DNA from: Parvimonas sp. oral taxon 110 str. F0139
Lineage (GTDB): Bacteria; Bacillota; Clostridia; Tissierellales; Peptoniphilaceae
Assembly: GCF_000214475.1 (NCBI RefSeq)
Contig: NZ_AFII01000001.1
Coordinates: 496,001 to 560,000, forward strand
Direction of reading: 5' to 3'
Length of the DNA: 64,000 nucleotides
Under the pieces are notes generated by a model that saw only the letters and a program-made list of their open reading frames with translations, was not told the origin of the DNA and did not search any database. Below are positions 16,145-26,075 of the stretch, piece after piece (the stretch's first letter is position 1; the number at the start of each line of letters is the position of its first letter). Both the position numbers and the translations under genes were made by a program.

Positions 16145-17587
16145 ATGAAATTTAAAATTGGTAATTCCGGAATAGTTAAAGTTATTACTTTATTTGATGG
16201 AAACGATGTTTGCGGAATGAGTGAAGAATTAAAAGCTTATGTAAAAGAAAATAAACTTTTTAGTGGAAAAAGAGGCGAAATTTTTTCAAATCTAGGCCCA
16301 AATTCTGAAAATGTAATTTTATTAGGTTTAGGTAAAGAAGAAGAAAATTCTCTTGAAAATATTAGAAGAGCTTTTCTTTCTCTTGGAAAGCACTTAAAAG
16401 CTAATAAAGTAAAATCTTGCAATATAGAAATTAAAAAGTTTGATGGTATTTGTTATAAATTAACTGCTCAAGCTATGATTGAAGGAATTATAAATGTTAA
16501 CTACAATTTTGACAACTTCTTAAAAGAAAAGAAAGAAAAATATGAATGTGAAGTATTCTTTACTGTTTTAGAAAATAAAATAGAACATGTTGAAAGTGGA
16601 ATAAAAGAAATTGAAGCAATTATGGAAGCAGTGTTTATGTGTAGAGATCTTGTAAATAGACCTGCTAATGATATTTATCCTGAAACTTTAGCGAAATTTG
16701 CAAAAGAAGAACTTGAAAAAGTTGGTGTAGAAGTTGAAGTTTTGGAAAAGAAACAAATTGAATCTTTAAAAATGGATGCTTTTCTATCAGTAGCACAAGG
16801 TAGTGACCTACCCCCTAAATTTATAATTATGAAACATTTACCAAACAAAGATGAAAAACCTATTGTTTTAGTTGGTAAAGGTTTAACTTATGATTCAGGT
16901 GGATATGCAATCAAACCAGCTACAGGAATGGTTACTATGAAAACTGATATGGGCGGAAGTGCCTCTGTTATTTCAACAATGTATGCAGTAGGAAAAATGA
17001 AAGTGCAAAGAAATGTAATTGCACTTGTTGCATCTTGTGAAAATATGATTAATGGACATGCTTACAGAAATGGAGATATAATTTCTTCAATGAAAGGTAC
17101 AACTATTGAAGTAATTAACACTGATGCTGAAGGAAGATTGACTTTAGCAGATGCTATTTACTATGGAGCATCAAAATTAAACCCTGAATGTATAATTGAT
17201 GTAGCAACTTTAACAGGTGCTTGTATTCAAGCCTTGGGTTCAAGAGTTATTGGAGCTGTAAGTAATAATGATGAAGTCTTTGCAAAAATTAAAGAATCAG
17301 CAGACTTTATGGGTGAATACTTATGGAGATTTCCTGTTTATGAAGAACATAAAGAAAGTGTAAAAGGAAAAGTTGGAGATTTATTAAATGTAACTGCTCC
17401 CGGAACTGGCGGAGCAATTACTGCAGGAGTTTTCTTAGAACACTTCGTTGAAAACACTCCTTGGGTTCATTTAGACATTGCAGGTCCTTCATACTCAAGT
17501 TCAGCTTGGGGAACAAATCCTGAAGGAGCAAGCGGTACTCCAGTAAAAACACTTTACAATTTTGTAAAAAAATATAATAAAAAATAA
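16145..17587 (+). CDS. pepA: Leucyl aminopeptidase (M17 family)
   Basis: 480-residue cytosolic metallo-aminopeptidase that releases N-terminal residues from peptides. The two-metal site motifs are present: VGKGLTYDSGGYAIKP (Lys and Asp), MKTDMGGSA (Asp) and NTDAEGRLTLADA (Asp and Glu plus the catalytic Arg). The N-terminal domain (about 1-165) is the variable macro-like part. A TGGAGGTAG ribosome site precedes the ATG. It is monocistronic between two terminators and fits a peptide-fermenting life style. Confidence 0.95.
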   Translation: MKFKIGNSGIVKVITLFDGNDVCGMSEELKAYVKENKLFSGKRGEIFSNLGPNSENVILLGLGKEEENSLENIRRAFLSLGKHLKANKVKSCNIEIKKFDGICYKLTAQAMIEGIINVNYNFDNFLKEKKEKYECEVFFTVLENKIEHVESGIKEIEAIMEAVFMCRDLVNRPANDIYPETLAKFAKEELEKVGVEVEVLEKKQIESLKMDAFLSVAQGSDLPPKFIIMKHLPNKDEKPIVLVGKGLTYDSGGYAIKPATGMVTMKTDMGGSASVISTMYAVGKMKVQRNVIALVASCENMINGHAYRNGDIISSMKGTTIEVINTDAEGRLTLADAIYYGASKLNPECIIDVATLTGACIQALGSRVIGAVSNNDEVFAKIKESADFMGEYLWRFPVYEEHKESVKGKVGDLLNVTAPGTGGAITAGVFLEHFVENTPWVHLDIAGPSYSSSAWGTNPEGASGTPVKTLYNFVKKYNKK

Positions 17588-17598
17588 TTAAGAATTTA

Positions 17599-17630
17599 AA
17601 AATGGTATGCTTTTAAAAGCATACCATTTT
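17599..17630. terminator. Bidirectional intrinsic terminator
   Basis: AAAATGGTATGCTTT and AAAGCATACCATTTT form a near-perfect palindrome between the convergent pepA and copA genes. Confidence 0.9.
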
Positions 17631-19953
17631 TTAAAATTTATATCTTTTTAATCTTAAACTGTTTAAAACAACACTTACTGAACTAAAACTCATTGTAAAT
17701 CCTGCAAGCATAGGATTTAAGTATCCGAATGCAGCAAAAGGAATTGCAATAATATTATAGAAAAAAGCCCAGAATAAATTTTGTTTGATTATTTTAAGAG
17801 TTTGTTCACTTATATTGATCGAATTTAAAAGTGTGTTTAAATTACCATTCATCAGAGTAATATCTGAAGTTTCCATTGCAATATCTGTTCCAGTTCCCAT
17901 TGCAAAACTTATATCTGCACTTGCAAGAGCAGGAGCATCATTTATTCCATCTCCTACCATTGCAACAATTTTTCCCTGTTTTTGTAATTCTAATACTTTT
18001 TGAGATTTTTCATCTGGCATAACTTCATAAAGTACATTATCTATTCCAAGTTTATTTGCAACTTTTCTAGCAACTACTTCACTATCTCCAGTTATCATAT
18101 AAACAGCAATATTTTTTTCTTTTAATTTCTTAATTATTTCAAAAGCATTTTTTGAAATTTCATCTTCTAAAACTATAAAACCTGCGAATTCATTTCCTAT
18201 AGAAATAAAGATTGTCAGTAATTCATTTTCTATATTTAATTCTAATTTTCCAAGTTTTTCTTCAATATATTTTCTCTTTCCAATCAAAATTTCTTTACCA
18301 TCGTAATTAGCTTGAACACCCATTCCAGCAATTACTTTCAAGTCAGAAATATCCAATTCTTTTACATTTTTTTCTTTACAAAAATTTACAATAGATTTTG
18401 CGATAGGATGATCTGTATTTTTTTCTAAAGAATAAATTATACTTAAGAAATCTCCTTCTGATAAATCAGTATTATTCTTTATTTCAACAACTTTTAACTT
18501 TCCAGTTGTTAGTGTCCCTGTTTTGTCAAAAATAATGCTATCCATTTTATGAATTTTTTCTAAGACTTCTCCACTCTTTATCAAAATTCCATTTTGTGCA
18601 GCGACTCCTGTTCCTGACATAATCGCAGTTGGTGTTGCCAAACCAAGTGAACAAGGACAAGCTATAACCATTACTGCACAGCTATTTAATAAGCTTGTTG
18701 TAAAATCTTTTGTAACAATATAAGTAATTACTAAAGTAGCTAAAGACGACAAAATTACACCTGGTACAAAATAACTTGAAATTTTATCTGCAAGTCTTTG
18801 AACAGGGGCTTTTTTTGTCTGAGCATTTTGAACTAAATCAAGTATTTTAGATAATACAGAAGTTTCTACCGTACTCTTTACCTCAATTTTTAAAATTCCC
18901 TCTATATTATTAGTTGCTCCAATAACAGTATCTCCTATATTTTTTTCAACAGGAACAGATTCTCCGGTAATCATAGCTTGATTTACAGAACTATTCCCTG
19001 AAATAATAACACCATCAACAGGAATTTTTTCATAAGGTTTAACTAAAACAATATCTCCAATTTTTACATCTTCAATATTCTTTTTTACTTCTTTATCCCC
19101 ATCAATTACAATTGCATAGTCCGCTTTCAAATCCATCAATTTCATAATTGCCCCGAAAGTATTTGACTTTGCATTTGCTTCAAAAAATTTACCAAGTAAA
19201 ATTAAAGTTATAATCATTGCAGAACTGTCAAAATAAACATCAACGCTTCCTATTAAAACTTTATAAACTGAATAAAAATACGCCATTGAAGTTCCAAAAG
19301 CTATTAAAACATCCATATTTGTACTTTTATTTTTAAGTTTTTATAGGCGTTTATATAATATCTTTTACCTACATAAAATTGAACAACACTTGCCAAAGCC
19401 CATTGAATATAACCATTAAGCATAAATTTATGCAAATTGAACATATGGAAAAACATTGAAACCATAAGTGGTACACTAAATACTATCGAAATAATTAAGT
19501 CTTTCTTTAAGTCCTTAATTTCATCTTCATATATATTTTGTCTTTCCTTTTTTCTTTTTTAACCGAAATTTTATATTTCTCTAAAATTGAATTTATTTCA
19601 TCTAAAGAAACAACATCTTTTAAGTATTTTACTTTTAAAATGTCATCTTCATCTTTTACTAAAACAGTATCTTTTTCTTTTAACTCAGAAATTATTTTTT
19701 CAATATCTTTAACTTTGATACTGCTCTTTTCAATTTTTACCTCATCTCTTTTCGGTTTATATCCAAGTCTCTTTATAACTCCGATAAGACCTTCAACTTT
19801 CGCTCCATCTTCAACGGATACTGTGACAGTTTTGCTCATAAGATTTACAGAAACATCCTCTACAATCTTAAGTTTTGAAAGCCCCTTTTCAACTTTCATA
19901 GAACAAGCTTGACAAGTCATTCCGTCAACAAAAATATTAACCTTTTTACTCAA
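17631..19953 (-). CDS. copA: Copper-type P1B ATPase (two frameshifts)
   Basis: Heavy-metal exporting ATPase, 774 residues after adding one A in a run at 19548-19560 and one in the A5 run at 19330-19334. The joined frame then reads [15 protein letters not shown], through the first membrane helices, into [17 protein letters not shown]. In order: a heavy-metal domain with GMTCQACS (about 10-70), a second domain without CxxC (about 80-140), helices, the CPC metal site ([12 protein letters not shown]), the phosphorylation motif DKTGTLTTG, and [14 protein letters not shown]. The start is TTG at 19951-19953, eight bases after AGGAGG, overlapping the holA stop. CPC and CxxC argue for Cu(I). Confidence 0.88.
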
Positions 19954-20992
19954 AAGAAGCACCTCCTAATGACATTTTTGAAATCAAAAGCTCCAACAAT
20001 AAATCTATATCTCTATTTTTTGTCTTAATATCTGATTCTACAGAATATGTTAAATCAATATAATCACATAGAGTTTCTATTGAAAAATTATCACAAACGG
20101 AATACAATTTTTTACATTCATAATTTGAAATTTTTAACTCTTTTGAAATATAGTCTATATGTTTTTGTTTTAGTTTCAAAACTTTTACTCCTAAAAGATT
20201 TCTAATATATCTTACAATCATATAAAATGTAGAAAAAGAGTCCTCTCCCGATTTTTTAAGCTCAACTAAAATCTTAATAGAATTTTTATAATCTTTTTTA
20301 GAAATCATATCAAGTAATTTAAAAATACTATTTTCAAATTTATCTACTAAAATTTCATCAACATCTTTAAAATCTAAAACATCTTTAGAAAATGAGTTAA
20401 GAAGTTTATTTACTTCATTTTCCACATCATAAAGATTTTTTTCTCTGCTACTATCTAAATACCCAATTCTATCGATAATATATTTTAAAACAATATCTTT
20501 AACTTCGATATTTTTTGAAACAAATCTTTTCTTAATAAATTTAAAAAGTTCAATTTCATTAAACCTTACAAGTTCAATATTATGTCCTAAAATTGAAATT
20601 TGTTTATAAAATTTACCACGAAAAGCAAGACTTCCTTTCATAACAAAAAGAAGAACTGTTGTATTTGGAATCTTATCTATATAATCATACATTTCCTCAA
20701 AAAAATTTTTATATATAGAAATTCCATTTTTTGAAAGATTTACATCATTTACAATAATAAGTCTTTTATTACTAAAAAATGGAGCTGTTTCACAATCAAT
20801 CTTTAACTTTTGCAAGTCAATTTTTGAAAAATCATATTCGATATAATTCATATCAAAAAAATCTTTTGAAACAATATTCTCTTTAAATAGCTCAACAAAT
20901 CTATCTATCAAAAAAATTTCTTCCCCACTTAAAACATATATACCATTAAGTTCCCCATTGTCTAGCAACTTCATAGCTTGTATATAATTCAT
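19946..20992 (-). CDS. holA: DNA polymerase III subunit delta
   Basis: 348-residue clamp-loader subunit. The N-terminal AAA+-like domain begins with the typical NGIYVLSGEEIFLIDRFVEL, and the family's NKRLIIVNDVNL segment is at about residue 80; the C-terminal helical collar domain follows. The start ATG overlaps the comEC stop (ATGA), and its last codons overlap the start of copA, so comEC-holA-copA is a tight unit. The comEC-holA pairing is the usual one in Firmicutes. Confidence 0.9.
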   Translation of the reverse strand: MNYIQAMKLLDNGELNGIYVLSGEEIFLIDRFVELFKENIVSKDFFDMNYIEYDFSKIDLQKLKIDCETAPFFSNKRLIIVNDVNLSKNGISIYKNFFEEMYDYIDKIPNTTVLLFVMKGSLAFRGKFYKQISILGHNIELVRFNEIELFKFIKKRFVSKNIEVKDIVLKYIIDRIGYLDSSREKNLYDVENEVNKLLNSFSKDVLDFKDVDEILVDKFENSIFKLLDMISKKDYKNSIKILVELKKSGEDSFSTFYMIVRYIRNLLGVKVLKLKQKHIDYISKELKISNYECKKLYSVCDNFSIETLCDYIDLTYSVESDIKTKNRDIDLLLELLISKMSLGGASFE

Positions 20993-23364
20993 AGTTCCTC
21001 CTCAATAAAGTCTAAATCTATAACTGAATCTTTTCTAATCTTAACTAAAACAAAGAATCCTAATAAATACATTATAATATTTAAAATATCCATAAAATAG
21101 AAATTTAATAAACCTAATAAATTACCATCAATTTCTCTAAAACCTGCAATTTTTTCTTCAAATTTATTAATTCTAAGCATTATATTTCCCTGTAAATCAG
21201 TCCTAAAAACATCACTTCCTGTAGATTTTATTCTATCTAGTGCATCTTTATGTGGATGGTTATATCTATTTTTATAACCACAGGAAATTATAGAAGTTTT
21301 TGGACTTGAAGCTGATAAAAATTCAGGTGAACTAGAATTCTTACTCCCATGATGAGCAACTTTCAGATAATCACAGTCTATATCGTTTTTTATAAGCTGA
21401 TTTTCTGTAAAAGCTCCAATATCTCCGGTAAAAAGTATTTTCTTTCCATTTACTGTAACTCTAACTATTATGGATCTTTCATTTTCTTCTGTAGAATCTT
21501 TTGCTTTTAAAACTTCTAAATCCACATCTTCTAAATTTATTTTTAAATTATTTTCAATATTATAAATATTTTCAGCCTTAACTTCTCCATATTTTTTTAC
21601 AAAATCTCTATACCCGTCTTTTCTAAAAAATAAATTTTTAATCTCCACTTCCTTAGATAAAGATCCCAAATTTTTACAATGGTCTGCATCCAAATGTGAA
21701 ATAAATACAAAATCTAGTTTTTTAACCCCATTTTTCTGTAAATATGGAATTAAAACAGATTTTCCGTTATCTCCTTTACCAAAAGCAATTCCACCTGTAT
21801 CTATTAGAATATTATTCTGTTTTCCTCTTATTAAACAGGCATCTCCCTGTCCTATATCTATGAAATTGATATTTACTTCATTTTTATAAATGTTATAAAT
21901 ATTTGTAGAAACAAATAGAATCATAACAGAAAGTATAAAAAATTTAAAGTTATCAAATGTAAAATACTTAAAATCTCTCCTCTTAAAATAAATTAAAAGT
22001 AAAAAATATGTAAAAATTAAAAGTACTATGTTATATTCATAAAAAGTAACGTTTATATTTATATCCTTTAAAAAATCAACATTTAATCTTATAAGATTTA
22101 ATAAATTATTAACTAATAATCCCAAAAATACACAAACTTTTAAACTAAATAAACCAAATAACAAAATAAAAAACGAAATAACTATGCAAATTACAAAAAT
22201 TGGTGTTAATACTAAATTACTAAAGAAGGTAATAACTGAAAACTTCCCAAAAGTATATAAAATAATAGGTAAAATTATAAGCATAACCGAAAAAGTAAGT
22301 TTTAAAGATTTGAGTACAAAACCATCCCTCTTATTTGAAAAATATGGTAAAATCTTTATAATTCCAAGTACTGAAAACGCACTTAAATACAATCCTACAT
22401 CAAAAATCATATATGGATTTATTAATAAAATGACAAAAATAGTCAACAAAAGGTCATTTAATCTATCTTTAACTTTTCCATAAAGCGACGAAAATATAGA
22501 GATAAACAAAAATATTTCTGCCCTTAAAACACTTGCTGGATTGCCAATCAAATATGCATATAAAAATATAAAAAATAAAATTACAATTTCTCTAAAAATT
22601 CTTTTTATTGGTAAAATGATTAAAATTTTGCTTAAAATTAGATATATTATTCCAATATGTAGACCACTAACGGCTAAAATATGTGAAAGTCCAATTTCTC
22701 TAATATCATTTTCAAAAGCCGTATCATAATTATTTGCAAGAAATATCCTCTTCATAATATCCGAATTTTCAGATGAAAGAGAAGTATCAAAGACATTCTC
22801 AACAAAATTATGAAAAGCTCCCTTTAAATTTTTATTCTCTCCAATTTTTTTCACATCATCAGAATAAATATTTGAATATATATTCTTTTTTAAATTAAAT
22901 CTCTTATAATTAAAAAGTCTAGGATTACCATTTGACCTTATTTCTCTAAGTTTTCCCGTTACACTTACAATATCTCCAATTTCAAACTTTTTATGATTTG
23001 TAATAAGTAAAATTTTCTCTGATTTTTCTATATTTTCAATATTTTTTAATCTGACTTCATGTTTGAATCCCTCTCCATCAGAACGAGCAGTTGAATTTAA
23101 AACTTCTCCTGTAAAAGAAACTTCTTGATCAAAGAATTGTTTTAAATTACTTTCTTTCTCTGAAAAAAAGCTAACTAAAAAGCCTAATGAGAAAATCAAA
23201 AGAAATAATTTTATTTTATTGAATCTAAAAAAATATGAAACTATACAAGTAACTGATAAACCCAAAAATATATAAAATTTTGTAAAATGTTCCATTTTTA
23301 GATAATAACAAAATAAAATTCCACATATTAAGGAAATCAGATAAAAAATAATATTTCTTTTCAT
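20989..23364 (-). CDS. comEC: DNA internalization competence protein ComEC/Rec2
   Basis: 791-residue membrane channel for single-stranded DNA uptake. Order: an N-terminal DUF4131-type region, the competence domain with LSHILAVSGLHIGIIYLI (about 225-450, many helices), then a C-terminal metallo-beta-lactamase domain with INFIDIGQGDACLI, ISHLDADHCKN and AHHGSKNSS. The ATG at 23362-23364 has a GGAGG ribosome site; the nine codons open upstream do not. Its presence suggests natural competence machinery. No other com genes are in the window. Confidence 0.92.
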   Translation of the reverse strand: MKRNIIFYLISLICGILFCYYLKMEHFTKFYIFLGLSVTCIVSYFFRFNKIKLFLLIFSLGFLVSFFSEKESNLKQFFDQEVSFTGEVLNSTARSDGEGFKHEVRLKNIENIEKSEKILLITNHKKFEIGDIVSVTGKLREIRSNGNPRLFNYKRFNLKKNIYSNIYSDDVKKIGENKNLKGAFHNFVENVFDTSLSSENSDIMKRIFLANNYDTAFENDIREIGLSHILAVSGLHIGIIYLILSKILIILPIKRIFREIVILFFIFLYAYLIGNPASVLRAEIFLFISIFSSLYGKVKDRLNDLLLTIFVILLINPYMIFDVGLYLSAFSVLGIIKILPYFSNKRDGFVLKSLKLTFSVMLIILPIILYTFGKFSVITFFSNLVLTPIFVICIVISFFILLFGLFSLKVCVFLGLLVNNLLNLIRLNVDFLKDININVTFYEYNIVLLIFTYFLLLIYFKRRDFKYFTFDNFKFFILSVMILFVSTNIYNIYKNEVNINFIDIGQGDACLIRGKQNNILIDTGGIAFGKGDNGKSVLIPYLQKNGVKKLDFVFISHLDADHCKNLGSLSKEVEIKNLFFRKDGYRDFVKKYGEVKAENIYNIENNLKINLEDVDLEVLKAKDSTEENERSIIVRVTVNGKKILFTGDIGAFTENQLIKNDIDCDYLKVAHHGSKNSSSPEFLSASSPKTSIISCGYKNRYNHPHKDALDRIKSTGSDVFRTDLQGNIMLRINKFEEKIAGFREIDGNLLGLLNFYFMDILNIIMYLLGFFVLVKIRKDSVIDLDFIEEEL

Positions 23365-23404
23365 ACTTCCTCCAAATACAAAATCATAAATCATTTTTCA
23401 ATAC

Positions 23405-23425
23405 ATAATTATTATATCATAATTT
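23405..23425. repeat. 21-bp direct repeat upstream of comEC, copy 1
   Basis: ATAATTATTATATCATAATTT; an identical copy lies at 23493-23513. Each holds a TATAAT on the minus strand, so they may be duplicated promoter parts for comEC. Confidence 0.5.
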
Positions 23426-23492
23426 CTTTTTGACAATTAAATTTAGGTTATTATGATGAAATAATTATAGTTTTATCATAAGGCATAAATCT

Positions 23493-23513
23493 ATAATTAT
23501 TATATCATAATTT
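23493..23513. repeat. 21-bp direct repeat upstream of comEC, copy 2
   Basis: Identical to 23405-23425. A degenerate third version, ATAATTATAGTTTTATCATAA, lies between them at 23461-23481. Confidence 0.5.
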
Positions 23514-23520
23514 GAATAAT

Positions 23521-23548
23521 AAAAAAGCAGTACAATTTGATTGACTGC
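23521..23548 (-). terminator. Intrinsic terminator of the GNAT gene
   Basis: Minus strand: GGCAGT, loop, ACTGC, then TTTTTTA. It lies about 45 bases after the GNAT stop codon. Confidence 0.65.
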
Positions 23549-23592
23549 CTTTCATCTTATATTCAACTATTTAATTTATATACCAGATAATA

Positions 23593-24066
23593 CTAATCTC
23601 CAATATATTTAATATATACTTGACAAGGATTCCATTCATCCCATAGAGTTGGAAAAACTTCCAATTCCTTATATCCTACAGATTTGTAGAAATTATTTGT
23701 TATATCATATTCTTTATAATGTCCAGTCTGAACAGTTTTAACTTGAGTATAAGTGTAACCAAGTTTTTTTGCTAATTTTTCATAAGCATCATTTAGCTTT
23801 GTTCCTATTCCCATTCTATGATAGTTTTTCTTAATTCCCATAACAAAAATATCTGCACAATCCTCACTTGTTGAATTCAATACTACAAAACCTACTGCCT
23901 CATTATCCATAAAACAAGCAATAAATGGTTTGTCTTGTGAATCTGTAATATATTCTTCCGTACTTTCTGGCATACCAAACCATTCAGGAAGATCATTTAA
24001 TATTTCTCTCGATATTTTCTCCTTTTCTTTAATATCAACGATTTCTTTAATAATCAATTCTTTCAA
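23593..24066 (-). CDS. GNAT family N-acetyltransferase
   Basis: 157-residue acetyl-CoA-dependent transferase. The acetyl-CoA binding motif appears as IKKNYHRMGIGTKLNDAYEK (about 88-107), preceded by the ADIFVMGI strand and followed by the NNFYKSVGYKE end typical of GNAT proteins. The substrate is unknown. The start is TTG at 24064-24066 behind AAAGGAGTTAGTAA. A duplicated piece of the sua5 3' end lies just upstream, so before the DUF262 insertion this gene probably followed sua5 directly. Confidence 0.85.
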   Translation of the reverse strand: MKELIIKEIVDIKEKEKISREILNDLPEWFGMPESTEEYITDSQDKPFIACFMDNEAVGFVVLNSTSEDCADIFVMGIKKNYHRMGIGTKLNDAYEKLAKKLGYTYTQVKTVQTGHYKEYDITNNFYKSVGYKELEVFPTLWDEWNPCQVYIKYIGD

Positions 24067-24092
24067 ATTACTAACTCCTTTAAATTTACTCT

Positions 24093-24130
24093 TTAATCAA
24101 TGTATTTTATATTTCCACTTGCAGATTTTT
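24093..24130 (-). repeat. Duplicated sua5 3' end (attachment-site-like repeat, distal copy)
   Basis: 38 bases that match the last 38 bases of sua5 (26038-26075) at 37 positions. It still reads KSASGNIKYID plus stop on the minus strand, but no gene leads into it. It lies between the DUF262 gene and the GNAT gene. Confidence 0.85.
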
Positions 24131-24269
24131 CATAACTATAATTTAGAATTGTTAAGATTATCATTCTCTTAGTAGAAGTTAAAAATAGCTTTTTAAAAGT
24201 TCTTTTTTTAATATTTATTTTTATTCACTAATTTTTCAAATACTAGTATCAATTTAGTATAAGTAAAAT

Positions 24270-26009
24270 TTATTTAAGCAATTTATATGCTTCCAAATAA
24301 TCGAGAAACTTATTGATTATAGTTTCCTTTCTTTCTTCAATATCAGCTTCAACAAAATCATCTGAATTATGTGAGAGTTTTAAAAGGTCCTCAATGTCAG
24401 TCCCTTCTTTCTTCTGATTACGATTATTAGAATATCCTATGTAGTATTTTATTTTATCTTTAAAACGATAATCAGAAGCTCTAATGTTAATCTTTTTTTC
24501 TAATAATGATTTATTGCCAAGACTTTCTAAGTTTTCTAAATTAACTAGTTTATTCTCTTCACCTTTATTTTGTCTATTTTTAGGAAAAATATGCTCAATA
24601 TCAAATTTTATTTCGGTATTTAATAGCTTTTGTTGTGGATTCATAAAAGCCCACCAAGCAAGCATAGACTTTGTAATTGGTCTTTGATTATTAAATTTGT
24701 AATAATCGAATACCTCTTTTAATTTTACTCTATCAAATTTGTAGTTCTCAAAAGTTATTGAATTATCATTAACTATGTTAATCATTTCATTATAAATAGG
24801 TCCTCTTAAGGCATTTACTCCTGGATTCATAATTGCATATGTCCAAATGAATCCAATAGATTTACCTAGAAAATCATTAAATGCTTCCTGATTAAGTAGT
24901 CCATCATTATCTTTATTTTTCATAAAATATACAGAAGTAAAGTATGTCCACATACTATTAGGAGCATAGTATAGAACAAATAATTTTCTTAGTACATCCT
25001 CAGAAAATTTATCAGAATCTTGGTTTTCAATATTATTCCAAAAGTTTGCAAGTTCAATAAGGTTATTAAAAACGTCTTCATTTTTAAGCAATTTATAATT
25101 GTCTTTTTCATAAAATTTTCTTAAAGCTTCTGTCGTCGTATTTTTGTTTCCCATCAAAGCTCTTTCATAATACATGTATCTTGTAAAAAGCTCATCCATT
25201 GGGGACCCACTTTTTGCTTCAAAAAATTCACTACAAATAGTTTCTAATTCTCTCCATTTCTTAATAAATTTATCTTTTTCTCCTTTACCCGAAAACATTT
25301 TATAAAACTGTGCTTTGAATATGTCTGCATCAGACAAAGGGAGACCTCTATCATTTAATGTAGAAAAAATTCTCAATGCAGTATCTTGTGACATTGCTTC
25401 TATCGGTAGTAAGATACAATTTTTCATTATACGATTTGGCATATAAGGAAAATATCCTGGATATTCATTCAAGAATTTATCTATTTTCTTTTGAAAATAT
25501 TGAAAATTCTTAGCATATCTGCTTTTCTGGCTTGAGTTAGTTTTTCCTGATTTTAAAATGGATAGAAATTCTTCTTTGTCATCATCAGTTGCAACTTCAG
25601 AATCAATCTTTAATCTATTTTTATCTGGTTTATCAAATTCATCAGTTTTCCAGATACATTGAGCGATATTCTTTTTGGTAGTAATTGATTGTTCATCTTT
25701 CATATTCTCAAACTTATCATAAAAAGCTCTTAATAAAAGCATTAACGTAGTCAGCCTTTGTTGCCCATCAATTATCTCGGATTGCCTATTGTTCTTAAAA
25801 GTAACAATCGGTCCTAAGAAATACTCGTCATCGTTGAATTTATCCTTATCATTATCAGGAAATATAAAAGCAAATAAATCTTCCCAAAGTGTTCTGCATT
25901 CATCTTCATTCCATGCATATGGTCTTTGATAGTCTGGGATCAAAAAGTCTGCATTTTTATCTGAAAACAATTCTTGAATTGTTTTATCTTCTATGTTTAA
26001 TTTTGACAT
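24270..26009 (-). CDS. DUF262 and DUF1524 (HNH) domain protein, GmrSD-like
   Basis: 579 residues. The N-terminal DUF262 (ParB-like NTPase fold) has IPDYQRPYAW (about 24-33) and DGQQRLTTLMLLLRAF (about 80-95). The C-terminal DUF1524 nuclease region has the HNH-like IKFDIEHIFPKNRQNK (about 475-490). This pairing occurs in GmrSD type IV restriction enzymes, which cut modified DNA, and in related anti-phage nucleases such as SspE. Anti-phage defence is therefore likely but not shown. The ATG at 26007-26009 has an AAGGAGG ribosome site and follows sua5 by 28 bp. Repeats of the sua5 3' end flank it. Confidence 0.88.
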   Translation of the reverse strand: MSKLNIEDKTIQELFSDKNADFLIPDYQRPYAWNEDECRTLWEDLFAFIFPDNDKDKFNDDEYFLGPIVTFKNNRQSEIIDGQQRLTTLMLLLRAFYDKFENMKDEQSITTKKNIAQCIWKTDEFDKPDKNRLKIDSEVATDDDKEEFLSILKSGKTNSSQKSRYAKNFQYFQKKIDKFLNEYPGYFPYMPNRIMKNCILLPIEAMSQDTALRIFSTLNDRGLPLSDADIFKAQFYKMFSGKGEKDKFIKKWRELETICSEFFEAKSGSPMDELFTRYMYYERALMGNKNTTTEALRKFYEKDNYKLLKNEDVFNNLIELANFWNNIENQDSDKFSEDVLRKLFVLYYAPNSMWTYFTSVYFMKNKDNDGLLNQEAFNDFLGKSIGFIWTYAIMNPGVNALRGPIYNEMINIVNDNSITFENYKFDRVKLKEVFDYYKFNNQRPITKSMLAWWAFMNPQQKLLNTEIKFDIEHIFPKNRQNKGEENKLVNLENLESLGNKSLLEKKINIRASDYRFKDKIKYYIGYSNNRNQKKEGTDIEDLLKLSHNSDDFVEADIEERKETIINKFLDYLEAYKLLK

Positions 26010-26037
26010 TATTTTCCTCCTTGTTTTAATATTTAAA

Positions 26038-26075
26038 TTAATCAATGTATTTTATATTTCCACTTGCTGATTTTT
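26038..26075 (-). repeat. sua5 3' end (attachment-site-like repeat, proximal copy)
   Basis: The last codons and stop of sua5, repeated at 24093-24130 with one mismatch (T versus A at the 31st base). The similarity ends abruptly on both sides. Confidence 0.85.

Larger units (their letters stand above)
24093..26037 (-). mobile_element. Putative 1.9-kb integrated segment carrying a DUF262 gene
   Basis: The DNA between the sua5 stop and the second copy of the sua5 3' end holds one gene only, with a DUF262/DUF1524 product. Duplication of a target gene's 3' end around a cargo is the usual mark of site-specific integration. There is no integrase or transposase inside, so it would have moved with help in trans, or be a remnant. 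This is inference from the repeats. Confidence 0.5.
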
